Source: Phytophthora colocasiae (taxonomy: Eukaryota; Oomycota; Peronosporomycetes; Peronosporales; Peronosporaceae). Taken from it: DNA of 64,000 nucleotides. The stretch lies in the NCBI GenBank assembly GCA_018806915.1, contig JAGKQI010000078.1, positions 496,001-560,000 on the forward strand, written 5' to 3'. The notes under the pieces were generated by a model. It was not told the origin of the DNA, ran no database searches, and was given only the letters and a program-made list of their open reading frames with translations. A program made the translations under genes and the position numbers. Numbering within the stretch: the first letter of the stretch is position 1; every line of letters begins with the position of its first letter. Positions 54,850 through 64,000 of the stretch are shown piece by piece.

Positions 54850-55073
54850 GGAACTCGTGGATCAACCGAGCTCGGAGGTCGTCGTCAAGCGGGACGACGA
54901 CGCGGGGCAATCTTCTTGGTCGACGCGGTAAGTCAGCAGCGCGCCTTCAAGTGAGTAGCGGCCGACACGAGCGCGTGCTCGTGAGGACAGCTTGCGCTCA
55001 GCTGAGCCACTGGGGTTGCGCAGGAAGTCGATCAGCTCGGAACAGGACGCGTCATCTTTATACGCGTCGACGA

Positions 55074-56693
55074 TCAGGTCACGTAGCGGTGTGGTCGCTG
55101 TGACTTCAGCGGCAGCGACGCTTTCGGCGATACAGACGGAACAGTCGTCATCATCCTCGTCGCCAACTGCGTGGCGGCCGCGCTGCACGTAATCTGGCCG
55201 GCGTGAAAGCGCGTCGGCGAGGATGTTGGACTTGCCCGGTTTGTAATGCACGACGAAGTTGTACTCGGAGAAGAGCGATAACCAGCGTGCCATGCGCTGG
55301 GACAAGTGGGGCTCTTCGTCGCTGTCCTCAGCGACGCGTGATCTGTGTAGATTGCGAAGGACTTCTCGCCTAGGAGATACACACGGAACTTGATGAGTGC
55401 GTAGCGCATGGCAAGCAGCTCTTTATCATGGACCGGATAATTCCGTTCCGCCTGCTTCAGTTGTCGCGACTGGTAACTCACCACTCGCTCGCGGCCCACG
55501 TCGTCAAACTGCATCAAGGCACAGCCGATCGCGAAGTCACTCGCGTCGCATACAACGTGGAACGGCTTGGAGTGATCTGGAAGCATCAAGACGGGCGCGG
55601 TCGACAAACTCGTCTTCACCGCGTCGAAGGCTGTTTGGTGCTCGGGGCGCCATGACCACATGGCGTCTGCCTTCAGGAGTTGAGACAGCGGTTGGATGGT
55701 CAGCGCGAAGTTCTTCGAGTAATGGTGAAGATACGTCGCGAGCCCCAGCCACTGCCGGAGCTGCTTCTGATCCTGAGGCACGGGCCAAGCGCAGATGGCT
55801 TCAATCTTCTCGGGGTCAGCACGGACACCTTCCTTGCTGACGTAGCTCCCGAGCACTGGGATCTCGGGAGCGCAGAAGATACACTTCTTCAAGTTGGCGT
55901 ACAGCTTGTTCTCTCGCATCACTTCGAACACCTGCCGCAGGTGTTGCAGATGCACCTCGACGTCCGTCAAGCCTCGTTCAGCACGGCTGTGGATGAAAAT
56001 GTCATCGAAGTAGCTGGGCGCGAAGTCCCGGTACGGGCGGAGCAAGTTCGACACCATTCGGTTGAAGGTAGCAGGAGCATTCTTTAGCCCCTGAGGCATC
56101 ACAAGCCATTCCCAAAGCATTCCACTGGGCGTGCTGACTGCAGTCAGCGGTACGTCATCCTCCCGCATCAAGATCTGATAGAAGCCGTCCATCAGATCAA
56201 TCGCGCTGTATGTGGTGCTGCCCGACATGGTGTCGAGCACCATGTCTTTCCTCGGGATCGGCGTCTGCGCCGGGATGGTGGCATCGTTGAGCTTATTGAA
56301 GGCGTGGACGATCCGCCATCCACCGGTTGCTTTCTTCACGCAAAATGTCGGACTGGAGTGCGGGGACAAACTCTCACGGACGTGGCCGGCTTGTCGGCGA
56401 CCCTCGAAGAAGGCGTCGATTGCTTCGACTTGATCACGGGGAAGCGGCCACTGTCTCGTCACGCAATACTTCGCACCAGGCACGAGGTCGATCTCGTGTC
56501 GGACTCCGCGGTCCGGTGGAAGGGCGGCTGGCACCTTATCAGGGAAGATGTCGATGAACTCGCGAACCAGGGGGGCGACTGGGTTGCCGGCGGCTTCGAG
56601 TGCCGGCAACGACTGAGCCAAGTAGCGAGCCTCGCGGGCGGACTTAGGCTCCAGCGCCTTTCGGGCGTTCCCGGGTATTGGACGCTGGGTCAC
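55074..56693 (-). pseudogene. Gypsy-2 reverse transcriptase and RNase H, frameshifted ends
   Basis: An open frame of 539 codons with RT motifs (AIDLMDGFYQI, MPQGLKNAP, SYFDDIFIHS near 56010) and RNase H (VVCDASDFAIG, YTDHASL). Near 55312 the frame is lost, and the correct continuation (SQRMARWLSLFSEY) is in another frame through 54862. Between 56860 and 56690 the protease-RT linker is in yet another frame. The YFDD catalytic site is intact. Confidence 0.88.
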
Positions 56694-56771
56694 CAGCGTC
56701 TACATCGACAGCCGCGACCGTCGCGGTGTTGTCCGCGACGATCATGCAAACCTGCTCGATCTCACCATGCT

Positions 56772-58370
56772 TCAAGTCGCGGAGAAAGTGTTTCCAAGAC
56801 AGACCAGGCAACTTGGTGATCTCTGATGCATCGCACGGCGGGCGTGCAACTTCGACATTGTGCATTCGCGGGATCGATGCCGCGTCATCCCCACCAGAAC
56901 GGAGATACCCTCGGAGTCAGACGCGTCTGACTCATTCGGAGGACCGCGGGGGCGCCGGGGCTTGCGACGGCCACGGCGACGGACTGGCCGGGTAAACACT
57001 TCCGTAGCAGGCAGTGGGAGACCACGCTCGACCAAGTCTGCTGTACTCAGACGCCGAGACACGACATCGGCGTCAACTCTATCAGGGAGCCCCTGCTCGA
57101 CCACATGCGGGAGCCCCTGCTCGACCGCGCGTGGGAGACCACGCTCAACCACATCTTCTTGTTCATCGTCAACGGAGAGCCGCTGCTCATCCGGGCGTGG
57201 GAACCCCTGTTCGACCACGGTGTTGTCTGTTGCCGAGAGCCGCTGCTCATCGGGACGTGGGAACCCCGGTTCTACCACGGTGTTGTCTGTTGCCGAGAGC
57301 CGCTGCTCATCGGGACGTGGGAACCCCGGTTCTACCACGGTGTTGTCTGTTGCCGAGAGCCGCTGCTCATCGGGACGTGGGAACTCATGCTCGACCACGT
57401 CAGACATGTCTTGAGTCACCTGCTCAAGACCGGCACACGTCACAGGCTCGCGAGCACCCGAAGGGCCATCGCTCACTTCGGATACAGCGGGAGTCATGGA
57501 GTTGGGGTCCATGACTGCAACGTGCGGCCATCGGTTGGGCGTCCCGCGCAGGGATGTCAATACCGCATTCACATCAATGTCGCGCGGGCGGACGGTTCGA
57601 GCCAACCAGTCAATATGAGGCTGGTGACGAGCAAGCCACGGGATACCGAAGACACAGTCGAAGGATCCGCTCAACTCGATCACCAGAAAGTCATCGGACC
57701 CATGGAAACCGTCGAACTCGTAAGAGAAGGTGGCAGAACGCCGCGGGACACGCCGCGGCTTCCCGTCAGCATACTTTACAACCATGTGGCCGGGGCCGTC
57801 CCTAACTCGCGTGTCCGCCGGTAACACCGACAAACTCTCGGCGCGAACGAAGTTGTTCGTCGCGCCTAAATCCAACAGGGCGCGAAGCGGACGCTTCGCG
57901 CCATTGACGTGTATACTGAGGATGATCAGTCTCGGATCACTGCCGGAGGTGGTGGCAAAGAATTGCGCATGAAGCACAGGGGGGCTGGGAGGAGGATCTG
58001 CCACCAGAGATCCGTCTTCCACATCACATCCAGTAGGGCGCCCCGCACCTACTGGTCGTCGCCGGTTTTGGGTCGGCGACCATATCATCCGCATCGGCGG
58101 CAACAACGTGTGCGAGTACCGGCGCAGGGGCGCGGCACACAGCCGCGCGGTGTCCGAGTTTCCGACAGCGAAAGCATCGAAGAGGGCGTGAACCGCGACC
58201 AGGATTCGGAGCTGGACGGGCAGATGTCGTCGGCGAGCTGTCATGCCGACGACCACGATAATCTTGGATGGCGTCAATCTCCATCGGCTCGGGCTCCGTA
58301 GTTGGAGGTCTGGTGAGAGAGAATGCCTCGGAGGCGGACACGCTGTAGTCTTCTCGCAGCGCTGTCTCAA
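56772..58370 (-). pseudogene. Gypsy-2 protease region with tandem repeat linker
   Basis: Holds a retropepsin-like segment with LLDLGATNNF (near 57870), so the catalytic motif is DLGA rather than DTGA or DSGA, and FDCVFGIPWL as the flap-side partner. It is followed by a linker of 20-residue repeats (FPRPDEQRLSATDN). The frame overlaps gag at 58024-58370, which would need a +1 shift. With so many frame breaks in this element I do not call it programmed. Confidence 0.75.
57181..57399 (-). repeat. 60-bp tandem repeat in gypsy-2 pol
   Basis: Three complete 60-bp units (57181, 57241, 57301; the last two identical) and a partial fourth, with shorter diverged units toward 57090. They encode 20-residue repeats between protease and RT. 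Confidence 0.93.
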
Positions 58371-59096
58371 ACGCTTCCTCCAGCGAGTCGGGCGTCTTCC
58401 GAGTCAGATAGAAGCGCTGGTAACCAGCGTTCATGCCAGAGATAAAGACATGGACTTGAGTCGCCATGTCCACCGGATTTGTTGTGATGCACGACACCAA
58501 GTGACGAGCCCGTTGGATGTACTCGAGCATGGACATCCGTCCCTGCTTTAGCGAGAGGAACGCCGAGCGTTGAACACGCTCGTCTTGAGGGGGCTCAAAG
58601 GCCAGGCGGAGATCGCTCTTTAGTGACTCCATCGTTTGAAAGCAGGAGGGGTCGGCGACAAGCTTGCCGAGCGCCCACTCCTTGGCCTTCCCAGTCAACT
58701 TGGACAAAAGGAACCGGGTACGAGCGAACTCGGTAGACAGCTGCCGAGCTTCGATCGCGATGTCGATCTCGCAGAACCAGCGGTTCAGCTGGAGGCGAGC
58801 GGCGCCATCGCCACTGTAGCAGGAGACATCGAGCTTCACGATGTCAGTCTTGTTCTTGGTCGGCGTGGAGTCGTCGCACGCCGACGCAGGTCGGCGAGCT
58901 CACGCGCCATGAACTCGTGAGCAGCCAGTCGTTGATCTTCTTCCGTTCCGGCAGTCAGCAAGGTCTTGATGACTCCTTCTCCGGACACCGCGGCAAGGCG
59001 GTGTAGCGCCTCCCACTCGAAGGCGGACAAGTGGGGGAAGCTGGCATGCTCGAGGGCAGCACCAGCCCCTTCAGTGAAATAGGAAGCGTCGTTCAT
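58024..59096 (-). pseudogene. Gypsy-2 Gag, frameshifted
   Basis: ATG at 59096 (MNDASYFTEG). The frame is open for 86 codons, then continues in another frame from about 58839. The capsid core (LNRWFCEIDIAIEA, KAKEWALGKL, 58800-58350) and one zinc knuckle C-x2-C-x4-H-x4-C (CFRCRKLGHRAAVC, near 58110) are clear. Confidence 0.88.
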
Positions 59097-59114
59097 GGTC
59101 GTGTGGACGGACTA

Positions 59115-59127
59115 CAAAGTGCTACCA
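59115..59127 (-). promoter_or_regulatory. Gypsy-2 primer-binding site candidate
   Basis: Read on minus, two bases after the 5' LTR, TGGTAGCACTTTG begins with the complement of a tRNA CCA end. Only a short match can be proposed. Confidence 0.5.
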
Positions 59128-59129
59128 GA

Positions 59130-59282
59130 TGTAACGGGGCGGTGCTCCTTGTTTGTGGTAAATGAAACTCTGTCTATTGAATCTGTGTGGCGCCCGGGTC
59201 GGGCGCCGTGAACCAACAAAACACAAGCTAATCTAATTGGTCGCCGTGCACCACGGCGACCGTGTGACAGAAGCCCGTCACA
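59130..59282 (-). repeat. Gypsy-2 5' LTR (153 bp)
   Basis: No difference found by eye from 52366-52518. Confidence 0.94.
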
Positions 59283-59787
59283 GATTTCATGCAGAAACGA
59301 TTCTCCGTTTGTGCTGTTCTACATCCAAAAGTGTGTGAACTTCTGTGTCGTGAACTCATTTTAAGTCCCGAAGATGCTCTCCCAGCTCGAACGCCAATCT
59401 TTATGGAGGATGAAGATGAAGAAGATACGAATGACCACACGATTTACTTTATTTTTCAAGGCAGAGTGGCTATTTCCAAGACTGTAGGGAGAATGTTTCA
59501 GTCAAAACAGCAAGAAGAGGCCAATAACGTACAGGAAAACGACAAATGTGAACAGGAAGAGAATTGGGAGTCACCCTGGCAGACGCGACTGGGTACGATC
59601 TGTGTAAACTGGAAACAGTCGCAATTGGAGCTGTGTGAACTCGAACATGGAGACGTTTTCGGCCATCAAGGGAGATTTACAAGAACTCAAAGGTGGTATT
59701 TTATACTCGTATCGTAATTAAAACTTACGTGTAGAACGTACTCAGCTGTAACGGTAACATCTTCTATGTGTCGGAGCTCTTTCGTGG
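59283..59787 (+). pseudogene. T6, third piece
   Basis: After the duplicated GATTT the first cNMP-like domain resumes (FMQKRFSVC, IYFIFQGRVAISK) and is open to the splice site near 59693. The intron ends GTGTAG near 59733, followed by the start of the next exon, cut at 59787 (TTTCGTGG). An extra base (TATGTGTCGG) disturbs that exon. T6 therefore spans 25.5 kb, of which only about 1.6 kb is T sequence. Confidence 0.85.
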
Positions 59788-60530
59788 AGGAAAAAAAAAC
59801 GATCCAGAAGCAAGAATTATGAACGTACTCGACAGGCAACTTTGCCAATATCTGCTTTGGGTATGCCATGAAAGGCTGGAGTCATAATTAAGAATCTAGC
59901 GGAACGCTCTCGCTGGAAATGAAGAATTCAAGGTCAGTTTTAGTGGATAATGATGATAATATCCAAGTTTCACCTCTGCTTCACGTTGAGCATGTTCAAC
60001 TTGACTCCAATGATAGCTCAGATATTTTACGCAGAAGTTCCGCCTCGTTCTCCATCTTTCTTATAAAGAAAAGAGGCAAAGGATTTTGAAATGAGGGAGG
60101 AAGGGGGGAAGAATTATGCATTTCTAACGGCGTCGGATTTTTTTAAAAACGGAATCCCTGGAACAAAGATGTGACGAAGGTCGTCAAAAGTACTAGTAAA
60201 CCCTAAAAAAAGTTCATCCTACCAGTAGGATTTGGGTCCTACCGGTAGACGATAGTATTCCCACCGGTACCGACCAAACAATTCTTCCTCTCATTTTTTC
60301 AGCAGTAGCGACCGACACTAACGTTGCTTTTGCACACGCGACGCCACAAATCGCCTTTGTTTCCTGTCGAGATTGACGAGGAGGAACCCACGCGGAAGAG
60401 ATACAGACACATTCACCACGACGAACAGCCATCGCCACTGGTTCCGGCTTGGAAGTCCCTTTGCCAGTGCCAATACAGTTGATCGCGACACTTGTTCGTC
60501 GGGCATTGCTGACCTTTTTGGATCGAGATT
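59788..60530 (-). other. Scrambled block, second copy (no mariner)
   Basis: 59788-60014 is segment A and 60015-60530 is segment B of the block described at 18821-21176, here on minus between T6 and CRN-7, both on plus. It contains the outward-facing CRN initiator (60088-60096), the first 14 CRN codons on minus, the ACCGGT cluster (60226-60275) and the second cNMP exon of T on minus. The mariner target TA is uninterrupted near 60115. Confidence 0.85.
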
Positions 60531-60531
60531 G

Positions 60532-63157
60532 TAAGAAGCTCCAAGAAAAAAACAGCGAGGACAAGCTGACGCTGTCACTACAGTGCGTAATCGTGGGTCA
60601 GGTGGGAAGATCGTTTGATGTGGAGATCAACGATGGTGCGAAGGTGAGCAAGTTAAAGAGGGTGATAAGTAACGAGAAGAAGTATCAGTTTCCTGCTGAT
60701 GAGCTACAGCTCTTCCTGGCGAAGAAGGGTGGGGCGTGGATCGAGTCCGACTCCGAAGATGTGAAGAAGCTGAAGAAGGGCGGGAAGACTACTCTCGTCG
60801 AATCTCTAATACATGAAGACAAAGAGCTACAGGGGGAGAATCTGATTTCTAAGTGCCTGGAAGACATGGACACTCCGAAAGCGAATCAAATCCACATACT
60901 CGTGGTGGTTCCAGGTATCCTGACTACCATTGTGGTGCACGAGAGTCGAATTCCAAGTCTCACGGATGAGCTGGCGTATTACCAAAGACTTGGTGTAGAG
61001 ATCCAGAACAACTGCCAACAGTACTGTGGTCCGATTCTCACCAAGATCGACGAAATTTATAAGGAGCCACATCCAAAACCTTTTATCTATGTTGGGGGGT
61101 CATCTGGAATGGGGAAGACGCAGCTGGCGTTTGCTTTCGGAGGCGACGGAAGTACACGACCGTGGTTTTATTGGCCTCTTGGTGCCACCGGAATTGATTG
61201 CCAAAAGATTTACAAAAACTTCTCATCGATTGCGAATGCATTCGACTCTGTCATTGAGAAGGATGAGCTGTATACCCCCACAGAAGAAGTGGTTTTGTCC
61301 TGCAATCCTGATTTTTACATGAAGAAAGAACTGTGGACGTATGGCTTCATTATCGAACTGTTGGAGTACTGTTCCCGTGCCAACGTTGGCGCCCAGATGA
61401 TCCGTGTTGCAAACAAAACGTTCAGAGTAGCCAAGCGTGATCGGGAAGCTGTCAAAGCTGTGCTTTGTCAAATGGAGAAAGATGGAAAAGTGTTACCGTT
61501 CTTCATTCTGGATGAAATGACGCCAACCAGGGATTACAAGAGAGTATCAGCGTTTCAACTGAATGTATTTCGTGCTTGTGGGCTGGTAGTGATTGTAATG
61601 GGTACCGACGCCAAGATCTCGAACTTGGTTACATGTAATCAGTCAGAACGAAGTCGCATAGACTCTGACTGGTGGATGAGTGTTGTGCCTCGTTTCCCAG
61701 CTTATCAATCTATCCCCCTTTCGGATCCGGCGAAGCAAAAAGCATGGGAGAGGGCGATAGAATTGTACTCGGTCGTGGACCTCATTGCCAAGAATTCTCG
61801 CGGCCTGTTTTCTCGGTATTTTGTGGACGCTGTGGCACAATTCGTTCTGGAAGTTGCTGGAAATGAAACATTCGAGTTGGCCGACTTGCTAGACAATGCG
61901 TTCGAGGCTGTGCATGCCAAGCTTCTGATGGTGAAAGCTTTCATGTGCACTCCGCATGGAAGACATGCACAGATGAAGGCACTATCGTACGCCAATGCCA
62001 AGAGTGAAGCTATTGATTTCAAGATTTTTGATGGATGTGTTTACGGCACTGAAAGTCCTGATAGAACGCATCCAGCTACTAGTGGTGACAGCATGAGTGA
62101 ACTTTCTGGTCTGAAGCGCTTAGCTTCCAGTGATGACAGCACGGATAAACGTCCGGCGAAAAGATTAAAAGTGGGGATTGCGGGCATGAATCGCCATTTT
62201 GCAAACTTGGACGACCAAGATATTACTGATGTGGATGTATCAAGGCGCAGCCTTCGGTATAGAAAGACAACAACCCCTTGGAGGCCAGCCTGTCGATTTC
62301 CAGTGGTTGAGGAAGATGTGCTGCTGTACCTGGCAGTGCTTGGTGGGAAGCGGTCAGCGTATTACGACTCCGACGATGATAAAGAATATTCAACAGCTTT
62401 CATTTTTGAAGAGTATCGCTCAGGAATGGGCTCTCCCTCCCATAGTAACACGAACGCTGCTAGTAACGATGGGAACGAACTCGAGAACGCGGTCGCCCAT
62501 GCGCTTTTCTGTGCTTCGAGAAGAAATGGTGTGCGAGGAACCACCTTTAACGATTTTTTCTCCGATTTACTAGGTGAATTTCAGCACGAGACGTTCCAGA
62601 GTGTATACAACTTTGATGCCAGTGCGCTGTTGTTGGAGAGATACGCTGGTTTAAAGCAAAAGTTCGCAGGTATGTCAATCCCGTTTTTGGGTCCGCCTAA
62701 CGCGGAGTGGCCGGAATATCTTGTTGGCCTCAACGGTGACGGTCGCAATGCCTGCAACTTCGGTCATCTTTTTCGCACTCAGAACTTCGAGAGATTGGAT
62801 TGTTACGTGATGGTCCCTGGAGATACCAATCCACTGTTCATTTGTGAATATAAACATTGGAGGATGAAACTTGACAGTGGTGCGCTGAAGAAAATCATCG
62901 AGGGTTTGAATTGTGAGTGTACAGAGCCTGAAAACGAGGGTGGTCAGCGAAAGCTGAAGTGGAAAAAGTGGGATCTTGCGCTCGTCTTTTGCCAGGAGCT
63001 CACTCATTTTCAGCAGGATAGCATAAGTGGTTGGAAGTCGCCTGGTCTTGGTATCGTCACGGTCGATTGCAACACTGGGGTGGTGAAGTGGATTGTCGAG
63101 CCTGTAGCTGGGGAGAAATTGGCAATTGTGCTTCAGATAGGGATTGTGCTTTCTTGA
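60532..63157 (+). pseudogene. CRN-7: Crinkler NTPase-nuclease, long open frame without start codon
   Basis: The frame is open from 60377 to the TGA at 63155-63157. Up to 60530 it is antisense T sequence with no ATG. CRN sequence starts at 60532. Counting from the TTG at 60449 as residue 1: LQLFLAK 86-92, HILVVVP about 149, Walker A GGSSGMGKT 216-224, Walker-B-like FFILDE about 351, NLS KRPAKRLKV about 567, and nuclease residues E about 674 (NELENAV), D 784 (LDCYV), E 800 and K 802 (CEYK). The first in-frame ATG is at 60866, after the header, so a normal start would give about 763 residues without LFLAK. It is the only CRN here without an internal break, but it lacks its 5' end and promoter. 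NTPase-nuclease CRNs are effectors acting in host nuclei. Confidence 0.85.
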
Positions 63158-63509
63158 AAGTTTCTGCTGTGACCCCGCTCTGGCAGTTATGGTGGGGAGA
63201 TACCGATGTCAACAACGAAACTATCACGTGATCACCTTTGAGAACGTCCATTGGACGGTTTGAAACGACTTGAATAGCCAGCAGTGATCGCGTTTAAGGT
63301 TTCAATTAAGTATGGCTGAAGGCGAAGACTCAAATAAAAATATTTTCATTTTGAATGACCGGTGGAACAACAGCTAAAATCAAGAAAACTCGTCTCGTAC
63401 TGGTATTGATATGGAAACCATTTCATTCTCTTGGATAATTCTGTAAGTTTTGGTTGGGGAACCCAAGAATAGTGAGAATAGTTTTTCAAAGAAAATAAAC
63501 GCTTCCACG
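63158..63509 (+). other. CRN-7 3' flank and T7 leader
   Basis: Nearly identical to 10957-11234 plus the end of CRN-3. No gene seen. Confidence 0.6.
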
Positions 63510-64000
63510 ATGTACGGACCTCCATTAGCTTCTAAATCACCGAGGACGATCGTATCAGCGAGAACGTACAGTGACGGAAGTAGAATAGGAACTACCCGTG
63601 GATCGTCAGCACCTCATCGTAAACTTCGTCAGGAATTATCCTACCCAGCTACAGCTCAATGGGCCTTCTTGACGTCTATCGATTGTCGTCAACATCGAAG
63701 TATTCTACCTTCCAGACCGTCTACAGCTCGAGCAACTTCATCGGAACCTACAAAACTACCGAAACGACCTGCTACTGGTCGACGAATCAAGAGTCAACTT
63801 CGTCAGGAGCAAATGGAAGTTCTTACACCAAGAACAGCCGTTGTAGCGATACAAGAAGCTGTTAAACGAGAAGGAAACCAGGAACAGTATGTGGATCCAC
63901 TTATTGGGAGAAGTGTAGAGCCTCGAGGTCAACTTGGTCGTGGGAGGAGCAGAGAAGGAGTAGAAAGCAAAACGCTTGAGCTTTTATCCAGAGCTCGAGC
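63510..64000 (+). pseudogene. T7: 5' part of TPR/cNMP gene, runs off the window
   Basis: ATG at 63510 (MYGPPLASKS). The frame is open through all 163 codons visible, with AAG and ACCAGG at the two sites where T2 and T5 are broken. It is closest to T3 (same Glu-to-Lys change in the ninth codon). It ends at the window edge before the TPRs. It may be an intact gene; it is labelled pseudogene only because its completeness cannot be judged and the other copies seen at useful length are broken. Confidence 0.6.

Larger units (their letters stand above)
52366..59282 (-). mobile_element. Gypsy-2: Ty3/gypsy LTR retrotransposon, minus strand
   Basis: 6917 bp with target duplication GATTT (52361-52365 and 59283-59287). 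The two 153-bp LTRs appear identical by eye. Gag, protease, RT/RNase H, integrase and a chromodomain follow in order on minus, but in several frames. An unrelated plus-strand ORF lies between the end of pol and the 3' LTR. It interrupts T6 in the first cNMP-like domain. Its GC content is clearly higher than that of the surrounding array. Confidence 0.94.

Noticed and set aside
57181..57399. CRISPR or minisatellite locus
   Set aside because: It is an in-frame coding repeat inside pol with no spacers.
58024..58370. Programmed +1 frameshift between gypsy-2 gag and protease
   Set aside because: The element has about six other frame breaks, and I see no clear slip site, so an accidental indel is equally likely.
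60449..63157. 902-codon open frame as an intact chimeric gene
   Set aside because: It begins at TTG. Back to the in-frame TGA at 60374-60376 there is no ATG, and the first ATG (60866) lies after the CRN header.

Overview
The window looks like nuclear DNA of an oomycete, most likely a Phytophthora-type peronosporalean. The evidence is a family of Crinkler (CRN) genes with the LFLAK header, short GT-AG introns, CTCATTTC-type initiators ahead of start codons, and oomycete-type Ty3/gypsy elements. Nothing in it looks bacterial. No stable RNA gene or CRISPR array was seen.

The backbone is an alternating array of two genes. One, called T here, encodes a protein with tetratricopeptide repeats and cyclic-nucleotide-binding-like (cNMP) domains. 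The other is a CRN gene encoding header, P-loop NTPase, nuclear localisation signal and PD-(D/E)XK nuclease. Seven T copies and seven CRN copies alternate, in this order: T1(+) 1-1180, CRN-1(-) 1203-3968, CRN-2(+) 4233-6879, T2(+) 7419-8097, CRN-3(+) 8223-10956, T3(+) 11235-16060, CRN-4(-) 16206-18819, a scrambled block 18821-21176, T4(-) 21177-22917, CRN-5(-) 23288-26926, T5(-) 27166-29695, CRN-6(-) 31434-34077, T6(+) 34242-59787 in three pieces, a scrambled block 59788-60530, CRN-7(+) 60532-63157, T7(+) 63510-end. Orientation flips near 4.1, 16.1 and 34.2 kb give long inverted repeats.

As written, every CRN copy and every T copy seen at useful length carries a lesion: nonsense codon, frameshift, transposon insertion, lost start or truncation. 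Some lesions are shared between copies. The array therefore grew, or was homogenised, after some copies were already damaged. Part of the frameshift load, especially in the first 1.1 kb, looks like uncorrected long-read error.

Five mobile elements with readable target-site duplications sit in the array. They are a Tc1-like mariner with an apparently intact transposase (19238-20847), an internally deleted hAT inside CRN-5 (25715-26686), a hAT-like element carrying non-transposase sequence (29818-31204), a hAT inside T6 (34768-51820) that itself contains a 14.7-kb Ty3/gypsy element (35617-50346), and a second, minus-strand Ty3/gypsy in T6 (52366-59282). Gypsy-1 has a candidate -1 frameshift signal, two RNase H domains and a dispersed 11-bp motif. 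Gypsy-2 has 153-bp LTRs and a 301-codon antisense ORF.

The best candidates for something new are the T-CRN amplification unit, the double inversion that replaced the CRN 5' end and was then copied, the gypsy-1 frameshift signal and motif family, and the gypsy-2 antisense gene.
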